A DNA stretch of 64,000 nt from Agrobacterium sp. AGB01 (GTDB lineage Bacteria > Pseudomonadota > Alphaproteobacteria > Rhizobiales > Rhizobiaceae), in the NCBI RefSeq assembly GCF_014851585.1, contig NZ_JACVAB010000003.1, forward strand, positions 310,001 through 374,000, given 5' to 3'. Shown here one piece after another: positions 35,411-44,887 of this stretch (position 1 is the stretch's first letter; every line of letters begins with the position of its first letter). Below the pieces are notes generated by a model that saw nothing but the letters and a program-made list of their open reading frames with translations, did no database searches and was not told the DNA's origin. A program made the translations under genes and the position numbers.

Positions 35411-36841
35411 ATGGTTTCACAAGCAGTCGTTTGGCTTCGCAACGACTTGAGAATTGGCGACAACCCTGCACTTGATGCAGCGCTTGCAAGAGGCGGTTCG
35501 GTTACAGCCGTTTATATCCATGAAACGGACCCTAACCTGCGCAAGCCAGGCGCCGCGGTACAATGGTGGCTGGAACAAAGTCTTGCCAACTTTTGCAAAC
35601 GACTTGAGAAACTAGGCGTAACCCTCATTGTTGAAACAGGAAAATCCGCGGACATCCTGCCAAAGCTGGCAATAGAGATAAAGCCGAAGGTGGTTTTCTG
35701 GAACCGTCGGTATGCACCATCTGAACGGGAATGCGATGCGCAGATAAAGGCTGAGCTTCGCCAGTCGGGTTTCACGGTAACCTCATTTCATGGCAATCTT
35801 CTCCTTGAACCCTGGCAACTCGAAACAGGCAGTGGCGGCCCCTATCAGGTCTTCACACCGTTTGCCCGTTCACTGCGTCAGAAGGGTGTGCCCACGCCCC
35901 TGCGTTTGCGCGACACCAAAGCGCAATCATCATCTGCCAAGCATAAGAGCTATGAGCGTCCATCCCCGCCGCATTGGGCTGAAAAGATGGAAGGTTCCTG
36001 GCAGATTGGCGAAGAGGCCGGATACGAGCAGTTCCACAACTTTCTTGATGAGATCGTGAAGTCCTATGCCGAAAGCCGCGACGTTCCCGGCAAGCTTGGA
36101 ACGTCCAAACTCTCACCCTATTTGCGATTTGGCGAAGTCAGCGTCCGACAGCTTTGGCACAGTGCTCTTCATTACGGCGAGCAACACCCTTCTGTCTCGT
36201 CGGGCGTCGAAAAATTTCTCTCCGAGCTGATCTGGAGAGACTTCCATTACCACCAGCTCTACCACCGCAAGGATATTGCGCGTTACGATATGCGCGACGC
36301 CATCGCCCATATTGAATGGCAGGAGGACAAAAAAGCGCTCAGCGCCTGGACAAAAGGACAGACGGGCTTTCCAATCGTCGACGCGGGCATGCGGCAGTTA
36401 TGGGCGACTGGATGGATGCACAATCGCGTCCGCATGCTGGTCGCCTCCCTACTCACCAAAAACCTACTCATTGATTGGCGACATGGTGAAGAGTGGTTCT
36501 GGGATACACTGGTGGATGGCGACATTGCCAGTAATCCCGGCAGCTGGCAGTGGGTTGCCGGTTGTGGCATGGATGCTGCCCCTTACTTTCGCGTATTTAA
36601 TCCCGTTGTCCAAGGCGAACGGTTTGATGCTGCGGGCGATTATGTCCGTGAATGGGTTCCTGAACTGGCTGACATGCCGAACAAATGGATACACAAACCG
36701 TTCGAAGCACCAGACACCGTGCTGGAAAAAGCCGGAGTAGTCTTGGGCAAGACCTATCCAAAACCCATTGTTGATTTGAAAAGTTCATCGCGTCGGGCAC
36801 GCAACAGTAAAAAGGGCGAAGAAGACGATCTCTTCGCATGA
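35411..36841 (+). CDS. phrB: Deoxyribodipyrimidine photolyase (CPD class I)
   Basis: A 476-residue photolyase: N-terminal alpha/beta antenna domain (VVWLRNDLRIGDNPAL), FAD-binding domain with SKLSPYLRFGEVSVRQ, FLSELIWRDFHYH, QTGFPIVDAGMRQLWATGWMHNR and DGDIASNPGSWQWVAGCG. It repairs cyclobutane pyrimidine dimers with blue light. It follows cfa by 51 bases, including a short AAGCATA/TATGCTT hairpin (35361-35378), and fits the light-stress theme of the operon. Confidence 0.93.
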   Translation: MVSQAVVWLRNDLRIGDNPALDAALARGGSVTAVYIHETDPNLRKPGAAVQWWLEQSLANFCKRLEKLGVTLIVETGKSADILPKLAIEIKPKVVFWNRRYAPSERECDAQIKAELRQSGFTVTSFHGNLLLEPWQLETGSGGPYQVFTPFARSLRQKGVPTPLRLRDTKAQSSSAKHKSYERPSPPHWAEKMEGSWQIGEEAGYEQFHNFLDEIVKSYAESRDVPGKLGTSKLSPYLRFGEVSVRQLWHSALHYGEQHPSVSSGVEKFLSELIWRDFHYHQLYHRKDIARYDMRDAIAHIEWQEDKKALSAWTKGQTGFPIVDAGMRQLWATGWMHNRVRMLVASLLTKNLLIDWRHGEEWFWDTLVDGDIASNPGSWQWVAGCGMDAAPYFRVFNPVVQGERFDAAGDYVREWVPELADMPNKWIHKPFEAPDTVLEKAGVVLGKTYPKPIVDLKSSSRRARNSKKGEEDDLFA

Positions 36842-36972
36842 CACTCAAGGCTTTGCGTCATCCAGTCACAGAAGACGTTTTATGTCGACAGTATGTATTA
36901 CATCATGTTAGTGCTTGCCAAAAGCACTTCCTCCTTGGTTGGGAAGAGTGACAAAATCGGCGGGAGCGTTTT

Positions 36973-38226
36973 ATGAGCGATCAGGAAAAACACGATGTGC
37001 TTGTGATTGGCACAGGCATCATCGGAGTGATGTCGGCACTTTATCTGCAATCACAAGGTCGCTCTGTAACCCTTTTAGAACGTGGAGAAATTGCACGCGG
37101 AGCAAGCTCTGGAAATGCTGGCATTCTGGCGTTCCCCGAAATCATTCCCATTCCTGCGCCGGGTCTCATGAAAAAGGCGCCGCGGTGGCTTTTTGACCCA
37201 CTTGGCCCATTGAGCGTGCCTCCTTCCTACGCCCTGCAGGTTGCTCCCTGGCTGTGGCGTTTCTGGCGCGCGAGCTCCGAATCCGCCTTCCGGCACGGCC
37301 TGAAAACCCAGATCTCGATGATGAAACTGTCTGCTGCGGAGATGGACGTGATCCGCGCGATGCCCGAACTCTCCGGATTCATTACCAACACTGGCACGCT
37401 TGATCTTTACGACAGTGAAGTAAGCTTCAATGCCGCTGCCGCCGATTGGGCGGAAAAGGAAAAAGCCGGCTTTGTCTTCAATCGTGTTGGGCGCGATGAG
37501 ATCGAAGAATTGCAGCCGGGTCTGGCACCACAATTCCAGCACGCCATGTTTACACCCGGCGGCCTGCAGGTCTCCGAGCCATACGAATTCACCAAGGCGA
37601 TTGCAAAACTGGTCATCGCACGAGGCGGCAAGCTGATTGAGGGCGAAGCGCAACGCCTTGAGCCCCGTAGCGACGAGGCGCGCGTGACCTTGACGGGCGG
37701 CAAAACACTCGACGCGGCAAAAGTGGTCGTCGCCAGCGGCGCATGGTCAAAGAACCTTGGTGCAAGCCTTGGCGAAAACCTGCCGCTTGAGACAGAACGT
37801 GGCTACAACACAACCCTGCCCGACCAGGCTTTCAACTTGACCCGCCAGCTCTATTTCAATGACCACGCCTTTGTCGTGACGCCGCTCTCCACCGGTATTC
37901 GAGTGGGTGGTGCCGTCGAACTGGGCGGTCTGTCACTGCCGCCGAATTACCGACGCTCCGAAGCACTTTTGGGAAAAGCCGCAAAGTTCTTGCCCGGTCT
38001 GACAACCGAAGGCGGCAAACAGTGGATGGGTTTCCGCCCATCCATGCCAGATTGTCTGCCGGTTATCGGCGCTTCCAAGGCGAGCCCCGCTATCATCTAT
38101 GCGTTCGGGCACGGGCATCTTGGCCTGACGCAGTCGGCGGCAACAGGCAAACTTGTCAGCGATCTCGTCGCCGGACGGGACACGTCAATTTCCATCGATC
38201 CATTCCGGGCTGGCCGCTTTGGTTAA
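36973..38226 (+). CDS. FAD-dependent D-amino-acid dehydrogenase-like protein
   Basis: A 417-residue DAO-family flavoprotein: VIGTGIIGVMSALYLQSQG (residues 11-29), ARGASSGNAGIL, the PP/YPGY-equivalent region and a C-terminal GFRPSMPDCLPVIG followed by FGHGHLGLT, typical of DadA-like dehydrogenases. GCGGGAG lies before ATG 36973. Likely oxidises D-amino acids or a related amine at the inner membrane; the true substrate is unknown. The stop is four bases from the end of the convergent methyltransferase gene. Confidence 0.85.
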   Translation: MSDQEKHDVLVIGTGIIGVMSALYLQSQGRSVTLLERGEIARGASSGNAGILAFPEIIPIPAPGLMKKAPRWLFDPLGPLSVPPSYALQVAPWLWRFWRASSESAFRHGLKTQISMMKLSAAEMDVIRAMPELSGFITNTGTLDLYDSEVSFNAAAADWAEKEKAGFVFNRVGRDEIEELQPGLAPQFQHAMFTPGGLQVSEPYEFTKAIAKLVIARGGKLIEGEAQRLEPRSDEARVTLTGGKTLDAAKVVVASGAWSKNLGASLGENLPLETERGYNTTLPDQAFNLTRQLYFNDHAFVVTPLSTGIRVGGAVELGGLSLPPNYRRSEALLGKAAKFLPGLTTEGGKQWMGFRPSMPDCLPVIGASKASPAIIYAFGHGHLGLTQSAATGKLVSDLVAGRDTSISIDPFRAGRFG

Positions 38227-38229
38227 GCA

Positions 38230-39003
38230 TCACGGCTTTGTCGCGGTCAGAATAAACCGTCGATAAAGCCGTGTTCTCAAACGATCACGCAAATTCGCCT
38301 GCTTACGCTGCGCCACCGCAATCGGTTCATGCGAGTGCAGTCGAATATCTGAAAACCCGACATCTTTCAGCAGTGGAATGATGCGTTCAGGACGAAGCCC
38401 GTCTCCGAACGGCAGTTGCTCCATAATGTGTTTATGTTTGGCGCTTTGGGCACTGTCGTAATGTGGATCGGGCGGGGAAAACCGGCCTAAGAGCGCAATC
38501 AGCTTTGACGCGATGCGGCCAACCGGCGTCAATTGTGCCCAGTCCCCGTCAAAAACCAACAAACGGCCGCCGGACTTCAATACACGGTACCACTCCTGAA
38601 ACGCCTGTTCGGGCTGCGTCAATGTCCAGACCAGATGACGGCACACGATGGCATCAAAGGCCTCGTCAGGCTCCATCGTGTTTTCGGCATCCGCAAGCAC
38701 AAAACGCAGACGCGGTTTTCCAACATGTTTGCGCCGCGCAACCGACAACATGGCCTCGGAGAAATCGAGGGCCGTCACGTCATGACCAATATCGTGAATA
38801 AGCCGTGTCACCTCACCCGTGCCACAGGCCAGTTCCAGCACTGATAATGGATGCTCACCCAGAGCGTCGCGCATTGGCTGCTGCCAGGCGTCAAATTCCG
38901 GTCCGTGTGGAATACGATGGCCGAATACCAGATCGAATGTTTCCGACCGTTTCGACCAGTAATCCCTGATATCATCCTTGAGATGGAAGTTGTCGATGCT
39001 CAT
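38230..39003 (-). CDS. Class I SAM-dependent methyltransferase
   Basis: ATG 39003 is three bases past the ATPase stop; the frame is open ten codons more. The 257-residue protein shows LELACGTGEVTRLI (SAM motif I), VTALDFSEAML (motif II), DAIVCRHLVWTL and GGRLLVFDGDW, a Methyltransf_11/UbiE-like pattern. As the fourth gene of a cobalamin-riboswitch operon it may modify the imported compound or its carrier, but that is inference; no family with known substrate is recognised. Confidence 0.82.
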   Translation of the reverse strand: MSIDNFHLKDDIRDYWSKRSETFDLVFGHRIPHGPEFDAWQQPMRDALGEHPLSVLELACGTGEVTRLIHDIGHDVTALDFSEAMLSVARRKHVGKPRLRFVLADAENTMEPDEAFDAIVCRHLVWTLTQPEQAFQEWYRVLKSGGRLLVFDGDWAQLTPVGRIASKLIALLGRFSPPDPHYDSAQSAKHKHIMEQLPFGDGLRPERIIPLLKDVGFSDIRLHSHEPIAVAQRKQANLRDRLRTRLYRRFILTATKP

Positions 39004-39005
39004 GG

Positions 39006-39770
39006 TCAGGCCGTCTTGTACTGGATATGGCAACGGCCATGGTAAGATGATCGCTCGATATGCGCACTAACTCCAAAAACGTCGCGAATGAGCGTTTCAG
39101 TCAGAACCTGTTCTGGCGGGCCGAAAGCCACGATCTCCCCAGCATGCATGACCGCGAGATTATCGCAGAACATCGCTGCAAGATTGAGATCATGCAAGGC
39201 AACGATACACGTTACCGGCAACCGGGACACCAACGCCAGAATGTCCAGCTGGTGCTGAATATCGAGGTGGTTGGTTGGCTCATCCAACAAAAGCTGTGAC
39301 GGCGTTTGCGCCAATGCCCGGGCGATATGAACCCGCTGTTTTTCACCACCAGACAGCGTATGCCAAAACCTCGACGCTTTATCCAGCATGCCGACATGTG
39401 TCAGCGCATCCTGTACTGCCGCCTCATCTTCCGATTTCCAGATTGAAATCGGGCTGCGATGCGGTGTTCGTCCAAGCTTGACGACATCGAGCACACTGAC
39501 CTGGATTTCCGTCGTTGCCTGTTGTTCAACAAAGGCCGTGCTTTTGGCAATCTGGGCCTGAGAAAGGGTTGCGATGTCCTCGCCGCCAAGTGTGATTACG
39601 CCACTCTGGACTTTGCGGATACGACAGATGAGCCGCAGCAAACTGGACTTTCCCGATCCATTTGGCCCAAGCAGGCCGAGCGTCGTGCCGGGTGCCGCGT
39701 CAAGAGTTACGCCATTGACAATAAGACTTCCGCCTGAAGCCCAGTGCACTTTTTCCAGCGAAATACTCAT
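39006..39770 (-). CDS. BtuD/FecE-type ABC ATPase
   Basis: A 254-residue single ABC domain: Walker A GPNGSGKSS, signature LSGGEKQR, Walker B QLLLDEPTNHLD and LHDLNLA. It belongs to the iron-siderophore/vitamin B12 importer group. ATG 39770 overlaps the permease stop by four bases. The upstream cobalamin riboswitch favours a corrinoid (BtuD) role, but siderophore-type substrates are not excluded by sequence. Confidence 0.9.
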   Translation of the reverse strand: MSISLEKVHWASGGSLIVNGVTLDAAPGTTLGLLGPNGSGKSSLLRLICRIRKVQSGVITLGGEDIATLSQAQIAKSTAFVEQQATTEIQVSVLDVVKLGRTPHRSPISIWKSEDEAAVQDALTHVGMLDKASRFWHTLSGGEKQRVHIARALAQTPSQLLLDEPTNHLDIQHQLDILALVSRLPVTCIVALHDLNLAAMFCDNLAVMHAGEIVAFGPPEQVLTETLIRDVFGVSAHIERSSYHGRCHIQYKTA

Positions 39771-40807
39771 GCGGCCCTCCGTGCCCGGTAGAGAATAAAG
39801 GCAAAAGCGGGCGCGCCAAACAATGCCGTTACCACGCCGATAGGCAGGATTTGCTGTGGAATGATGATACGCGACACGATATCGGCTGCCACCATGAATA
39901 TGGCACCGATCATCGCGGACACGGGCAAAAGACGCTGATGCCCGGAGCCAGCAATGAACCGTGCGGCATGGGGAATGACCAACCCGACAAATCCGATGCA
40001 ACCAACGATGCTGACGACGGTTGCCGTCATAAGTGCGGTCACGCCCAGCAAGGTTATGCGCACACGACGAACGGGAATACCAAGTCCGGCGGCGGTATCT
40101 GTACCGAACATGAAAGCATCCAATGCCCGGGCATGGGCCGCACAAAACACAAAACCCAACAATGCAACGGGTGCCGCGAGATAAACGTCCGGCCAGCGCA
40201 CACCGGACAGGCTACCGAGTAACCAGAACATCACACCACGTGCCTGTTCTGCATTTGCAGATGTGGTGACGATATAGGATGTCAGCGCATTAAAGAGCTG
40301 CGATCCCGCTACGCCGGCAAGAATGATACGGTCGCTGCTGCCACCAGCGCCGGCCGCAAGCAGTGACACGAGAAGAAACGCAACGACGGCGCCCAGAAAA
40401 GCGCCTGTAGACAGTGTCAAAATACCGTAACCGATGCCCAGAACCATAATACAAACGGCACCGGTCGAGGCACCTGCAGAAATGCCCAGCACGAAAGGTT
40501 CAGCAAGAGGATTGCGCAGCAATGCTTGCAGGATCACACCACAGAGCGCCAGCGCAGCCCCTGCACTTGCCGCAACCAAGGCGCGGCTCAGACGATAGTC
40601 CCAGATGACGCCTTCATGGATGCGGCTGATTTCAAACGGCATTCCAAATGCGCGTTTCATAACCGCCTTGGCCGTCGTATCAAGCGGAATGGAAATTTCG
40701 CCGATCGACACGGCAAGACTTATCATGAAGCCGAGAAGCGCCAGAAAAAAGACGGTGACTGCCAAAGGCAGCCACCATGCTGAACGACGTGCAGGCATTT
40801 CTGTCAC
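39767..40807 (-). CDS. BtuC/FecCD-type ABC permease
   Basis: A 346-residue membrane protein with about ten spans and FecCD hallmarks: YRLSRALVAASAGAALALCGVILQ, NPLAEPFVLGISAGAS, the ATPase-contact region ALDAFMFGTDTAAGLGIPVRRVR, and GFVGLVIPHAARFIAGSGHQRLLP. It forms the channel of the riboswitch-controlled importer; overlaps both neighbours by four bases. Confidence 0.92.
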   Translation of the reverse strand: MTEMPARRSAWWLPLAVTVFFLALLGFMISLAVSIGEISIPLDTTAKAVMKRAFGMPFEISRIHEGVIWDYRLSRALVAASAGAALALCGVILQALLRNPLAEPFVLGISAGASTGAVCIMVLGIGYGILTLSTGAFLGAVVAFLLVSLLAAGAGGSSDRIILAGVAGSQLFNALTSYIVTTSANAEQARGVMFWLLGSLSGVRWPDVYLAAPVALLGFVFCAAHARALDAFMFGTDTAAGLGIPVRRVRITLLGVTALMTATVVSIVGCIGFVGLVIPHAARFIAGSGHQRLLPVSAMIGAIFMVAADIVSRIIIPQQILPIGVVTALFGAPAFAFILYRARRAA

Positions 40808-41823
40808 TTGGAAATCCCGAGCCCCTGAATACCCTTTGCCAGGATTTCAATGCCATCAATCGTACGAATGGTCGGGTTCATGGACTGTGCATCCATCATG
40901 ACGAAATGTTTGTTCTTAACGGCATCCATGTGGCTGGTGACCGGATCATTTTCCAGGAAGTCGATCTTGACCGCAGGATCATCGGCGGCATAACGGCGAC
41001 GATCCATGGTCGCGATAACGACGACCGCAGGATTGGATTCGGCAATGGTTTCCCAACCGACCAGCGGCCACTCTTCTTCCGTGCTCACGACATTTTTGGC
41101 ACCAAGCGTTTTCAGAATATAGGCCGGAGCACTGTTTTTACCAGCAATATAGGCGTCGCCCTTCACTTCCTTGCTGGAGAACCAGAAAACGACAGGAAGA
41201 TTGGCCGATGATGCGTTGCCGATCGACGCAACCGCTGCGGCTTCACGTGCCCTCAGATCGGCGACCAGTTTTTCGCCACGTTCTTTGATATCGAAAATAT
41301 CAGAGAGCTCGCTAATCTGCTGATAGATCAGATCCATCGTGAAAAGCTCTTTGCGTACGCCGTCGCCACCATCGGCATTGATCTTGGCCACACAGTCGGC
41401 AGGAGAAACATAGGTATTGATGCCAAGTGAACCGAATTGTTCGCGTTTGCCCACAGAACCCTGAGTGCCGACGTGCCATTCAAACTCCGCAGCAACCAGA
41501 TCAGGCTCTTTGCCGACAACTGATTCAAAGCTGGGGTCATTGTCTGCAAGGCGCGAAATTTGCGCATTGACGCCTTCATATTCTTTCAAAACCGGCCCAA
41601 CCCAAACGGCGGTACCGGCAATCTTGTCTGCCAAGCCAAGGGAAAACAGGATTTCGGTCATGCCCTGTCCGATCGAAACGATCTTTGCCGGTGCTTTTTC
41701 GAACGTAATCGACTGACCGCAATTGGTAACCGTCAACGGATATTGGGTCGCCGCGTGGGCACTAGCAGAGAACCCGGCAACTAAAACGGTTACAGCACTC
41801 AGAGTTTTTATGATGGCACGCAT
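40804..41823 (-). CDS. BtuF/FecB-type periplasmic binding protein
   Basis: ATG 41823 follows GGAAGG; a longer frame to 41913 has no such site. The 339-residue protein has a signal peptide (VLVAGFSASAHA-AT) and the helical-backbone binding fold: TVTNCGQSITFEKAPAKIVSIGQGMTEIL, VGKEPDLVAAEFEW, VFWFSSKEV and DAVKNKHFVMMDAQSMNP. It delivers the ligand to the permease. Being the first gene after a cobalamin riboswitch, a corrinoid ligand is the leading guess; a metal complex is possible given the Zur-like site. Confidence 0.88.
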   Translation of the reverse strand: MRAIIKTLSAVTVLVAGFSASAHAATQYPLTVTNCGQSITFEKAPAKIVSIGQGMTEILFSLGLADKIAGTAVWVGPVLKEYEGVNAQISRLADNDPSFESVVGKEPDLVAAEFEWHVGTQGSVGKREQFGSLGINTYVSPADCVAKINADGGDGVRKELFTMDLIYQQISELSDIFDIKERGEKLVADLRAREAAAVASIGNASSANLPVVFWFSSKEVKGDAYIAGKNSAPAYILKTLGAKNVVSTEEEWPLVGWETIAESNPAVVVIATMDRRRYAADDPAVKIDFLENDPVTSHMDAVKNKHFVMMDAQSMNPTIRTIDGIEILAKGIQGLGISK

Positions 41824-41956
41824 GGAAGCCTTCCGATTGGAAATATTTGAAATGCAGTTGAGATTACGGGCCTGAATTGCCCGGTTTGTGCAGCGTTTAG
41901 AAAAACGACGCACGGTTAACCCAACAATGCAATGAACGGAGGCAACAAATGTATAT

Positions 41957-41974
41957 GTTATGTAATAACATGAC
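41957..41974 (-). promoter_or_regulatory. Zur-box-like palindrome
   Basis: GTTATGTAATAACATGAC (41957-41974) contains perfect ATGTTAT/ATAACAT arms (41955-41961 and 41965-41971) and agrees at 16 of 18 positions with the alphaproteobacterial Zur motif GTAATGTAATAACATTAC as I remember it. It lies 134 bases upstream of the binding-protein start and downstream of the riboswitch. A TATACA at 41950-41955 of the minus strand could be the -10 of a second promoter overlapping it. Confidence 0.5.
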
Positions 41975-42019
41975 TACTCCTCTCCGGACAACCCCGCCCG
42001 GTGCGTTGGATTAACAAAT

Positions 42020-42240
42020 AACGGCAGGTCTCCTGGCTCACAAATTCACGCCGTTCATCTGCCTTCCCGTGCACTCAGCGTCACAGTGGCATGGTGTAAG
42101 AGTTACACCACAAGGATGAGCGGCAATCCGCTTACAGTTGCGGGGGCAGCCATGGCATTGTTTCTTCGATAGAAACGCACCATGTTCCCTATTAATCCCC
42201 TCCAGGTACAACCCTTCGGAGAACCGTCGGATGCCACTTA
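42020..42240 (-). promoter_or_regulatory. Cobalamin riboswitch
   Basis: On the minus strand the conserved elements run in order: GGGAACATGGTGCG (42176-42189), GGCTGCCCCCGCAACTGT (42134-42151), GCCACTG (near 42084-42090), GGGAAGGC (42061-42068) and GAGCCAGGAGACCTGCC (42023-42039). This is the classic B12-sensing RNA, off when adenosylcobalamin is plentiful. It precedes the importer operon starting at 41823. Confidence 0.93.
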
Positions 42241-42284
42241 TGGCCAAGGCGCAGACAAGGTCAAGGCTATTGCGACAGACCGAA

Positions 42285-42321
42285 CAAAAGAAAACCGCCG
42301 CCCCAGAGATTGAGGCGGCGG
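42285..42321 (-). terminator. Terminator of the chemoreceptor gene
   Basis: Arms CCGCCGCC (42295-42302) and GGCGGCGG (42314-42321), followed on the minus strand by TTTTCTTTTG (42285-42294), 30 bases beyond the chemoreceptor stop. Confidence 0.75.
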
Positions 42322-42350
42322 CATTTTTCGTTCTCAAAAATCTTGGAGGC

Positions 42351-44348
42351 TCAGAATTCTGTCCAGTCCGCTTCCTTGGCTGCAGTCGCAGCGGCAGATG
42401 AACCACCGCCGAAGGCGCTCGCCAACTTATTGCCCAGTGCACGTGCTGGAGACGCAATCGGTCTGGACTTTGTCGATGCTGCCACCGGTGCCGGTGAGAC
42501 AGGTCGCGAAACCGAAGCGGCGGCGCGAGGAGCAGCAGGCCTTGCGAAACCAGCCATACCGCCAGTGCCTGTCAGTCTGAACTGGCCGAGCAGCGAGTTA
42601 AGGGAAGTGGCTTCCGTTGCAAGACCATGGCTTGCTGCCGTTGTTTCTTCGACCATGGCGGCGTTCTGTTGTGTGCCCTGATCCATGGTGTTGACGGCGG
42701 TGTTGATTTCCTGAAGACCAACCGACTGTTCGCGGGTTGCCTCAGCAATCGCGTGAACATGCTGGTTGATTTCCTGAACCTGAGCAACGATCGCGTCCAG
42801 CGCCTTGCCTGTCTGGTCGACAAGGTGAACCCCGGTTTCGACATGCGATGTCGAGGCCGTGATCAGCGACTTGATTTCCTTTGCGGCATTTGCGGAGCGC
42901 TGTGCAAGTTCACGAACTTCCTGCGCCACAACAGCAAACCCCTTACCGGCTTCACCGGCTCGGGCCGCTTCGACACCCGCGTTCAGAGCAAGCAGGTTGG
43001 TCTGGAAGGCGATGTCATCGATAACACCGATGATGTTACCGATTTCGCTGGAGGACTTTTCGATCTGCTCCATTGCGGTGACGGCTTCACGGACCACTTC
43101 ACCAGACTTTTCTGCTTCCTGACGGGTACGGGAAACCAGGTGGCGTGCCTCTTCTGCGCGCTTGGCGGAATCCTTGACCGTCGTGGTGATTTCTTCCAGA
43201 GCGGCGGCTGTCTCTTCAACAGAAGCAGCCTGCTGCTCTGTGCGGCGGGAAAGGTCGTCAGCAGACGAGCGGATTTCATTGGCACCAGCATCGATGGCGC
43301 GGGCATTTGTACCAACGCTCTGCATTGCCAGATCAAGCTTTTCTGCCGAATGATTGAAGTTCTGACGCAGTGTGTCCAGCTGGCCGTTAAATGGCTGTGC
43401 GATACGCGCGGCCAGATCGCCGTCAGCCAGTTTGCCAAGCGCGGCACCCAGCGTATCGACAGCTTTCTGAATTTCCGCTGCTTCCAAGACCTTTTGCTGC
43501 TCGCGTTCAGCGCGCTCATTCTCGGTGCTGACGCGATCTTCATCAGCTTGACGTGACAGGCGACCACGCTCAATGGCGTTGTCGCGGAACACGGCCACTG
43601 CGGCCGCCATGTTGCCAATTTCGTCCTTGCGGTCGAGGCCGTCAATTTCAGCCTTCACATCGCCACTCGCCAGTGTCTGCATGCGTTCGCGCAGGCGAAC
43701 CATTGGCGCTGTGATGCCAGCGTGAGCGACGTAAATCGCAAAACAAACTGCAGCCACCAGACCAACACACATAAAGATGAAGCTCTGTGTAATCGTCGAG
43801 CCGATCGATGCGGAAAGCGACTTGCTGCCATTGTCCAAAAGCTGCGACAGTGCGGTGTTGTTGGCACCGGCCTGATCCGAAACCTGCTTCAGCAGTGTTT
43901 CCAGCTTTGACTGCATGGCTGGCAGTTCTGCGCCATTGCCGCCGAAATGCAACTGCAGCATTTTTTCATACATGGTTTGCAGTTCGTTGGTCGAAGCAAG
44001 CAACTTCTCGATGTCGTCCTTGCGGCTTGGAACCGACGCTGGCACGGCGGCCAGACGATCCTTGGCAAGCTTGAAGTTGGAGGCGAAGCGTTCGCGCATC
44101 TCCGGCAGGCCAGGATGCTGAGCATCCATTTGCAGCATACGCTCCGCCCAGACAACCGACGTCCAGATACCGGAAGCGGCACGGGCGCTCATCATGGCGG
44201 AGGTTGCCTCCTTGTCGATGAAGCCAAGGTAGCTGGAGTTTGCATCACTGAACTTGGCGGTAATGAATGTAAAACCACCAAACGAAACCAAGCCGAGCAT
44301 GAACAAGGTGGAAAGTATCTTCCACTTGATGCTGAGGTTTTTCAACAT
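42351..44348 (-). CDS. Methyl-accepting chemotaxis protein
   Basis: Starts at ATG 44348 with AGGAAG six bases upstream. The 665-residue receptor has TM1 (residues 11-30), a helical periplasmic sensor (about 31-185), TM2 near 190-215, a HAMP linker followed by a second HAMP-like segment ([17 protein letters not shown]), then the signalling domain with the hairpin [36 protein letters not shown] core (about 435-475). It ends in ADWTEF, an x-W-x-x-F tail of the kind that docks CheR/CheB. Ligand unknown. Confidence 0.9.
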   Translation of the reverse strand: MLKNLSIKWKILSTLFMLGLVSFGGFTFITAKFSDANSSYLGFIDKEATSAMMSARAASGIWTSVVWAERMLQMDAQHPGLPEMRERFASNFKLAKDRLAAVPASVPSRKDDIEKLLASTNELQTMYEKMLQLHFGGNGAELPAMQSKLETLLKQVSDQAGANNTALSQLLDNGSKSLSASIGSTITQSFIFMCVGLVAAVCFAIYVAHAGITAPMVRLRERMQTLASGDVKAEIDGLDRKDEIGNMAAAVAVFRDNAIERGRLSRQADEDRVSTENERAEREQQKVLEAAEIQKAVDTLGAALGKLADGDLAARIAQPFNGQLDTLRQNFNHSAEKLDLAMQSVGTNARAIDAGANEIRSSADDLSRRTEQQAASVEETAAALEEITTTVKDSAKRAEEARHLVSRTRQEAEKSGEVVREAVTAMEQIEKSSSEIGNIIGVIDDIAFQTNLLALNAGVEAARAGEAGKGFAVVAQEVRELAQRSANAAKEIKSLITASTSHVETGVHLVDQTGKALDAIVAQVQEINQHVHAIAEATREQSVGLQEINTAVNTMDQGTQQNAAMVEETTAASHGLATEATSLNSLLGQFRLTGTGGMAGFARPAAPRAAASVSRPVSPAPVAASTKSRPIASPARALGNKLASAFGGGSSAAATAAKEADWTEF

Positions 44349-44614
44349 GTTGGACTTCCTAGAACGAAAGGACAAGCGGAATACTGTGCCGCAGGCTGCG
44401 GCATTCCGACATCGATTTTTGTGGGAAAACTATGCTTCGACTAAAAGCTCAAACAACAAGCGTCATGCAGCCCCGGAAGGTGTCGTTCAACATCGTTATA
44501 GAAAGAAATTTATTAAAAACTTGTATAACTTTCGGTTACAACCAGTCCAAGCGTTATAAAAAACGCCTTAAAAACAGTATGTTCGACAGTTTTCATGTAC
44601 AAGTAGCAATCTCA
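44349..44614. other. Intergenic region before the thiamine operon
   Basis: A/T-rich spacer between the divergent chemoreceptor and thiamine genes. AAGCGTTATAAAAAACGCCTT near 44553-44573 is a small hairpin. No gene is seen. Confidence 0.4.
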
Positions 44615-44643
44615 TTGACAGCAGGGCAAAAACGCGACAATTT
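44615..44643 (+). promoter_or_regulatory. Promoter of the thiamine operon
   Basis: TTGACA (44615-44620), 17 bases, then CAATTT (44638-44643). The predicted start of transcription, about 44650, is immediately before the TPP riboswitch. Confidence 0.5.
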
Positions 44644-44650
44644 GCACCTA

Positions 44651-44740
44651 TTCCGAGGGGGGCATCCTACGATGCTGAGATGGCGGTGAGCCGGACCCTT
44701 GAACCTGATCCGGGTCGTACCGGCGTAGGAACGGAAACAG
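44651..44740 (+). promoter_or_regulatory. TPP riboswitch (THI element)
   Basis: Conserved segments in order: GGGGGGCATCC (44657-44667), CTGAGA (44675-44680), ACCCTTGAACCTGATC (44695-44710) and ACCGGCGTAGGAACGG (44719-44734). These are the thiamine pyrophosphate-binding helices. A GCCCCCTTTTCTC stretch at 44750-44762 could pair with the G-run at 44657-44662 and act in the expression platform. It controls the genes from 44888 onward. Confidence 0.93.
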
Positions 44741-44887
44741 CGGCATAAAGCCCCCTTTTCTCTTCTCCGCTTGCCTGGATCTCCGTGATTGTCACAAGTC
44801 TGGAGATCGTAGATGACATTCAAGATTGCTATAGGTGCCGTTCGCGGCCATCCTCCTCATTTGGTTTATCGTTTCGTATAAACCAAA

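Noticed and set aside
41825..41913. N-terminal extension of the binding protein gene
   Set aside because: The Shine-Dalgarno site and signal peptide fit ATG 41823; the extension has neither.
42295..42321. The GC-rich hairpin as part of the cobalamin riboswitch
   Set aside because: It lies upstream of the riboswitch on the minus strand and has a T-tract placed for the chemoreceptor gene.
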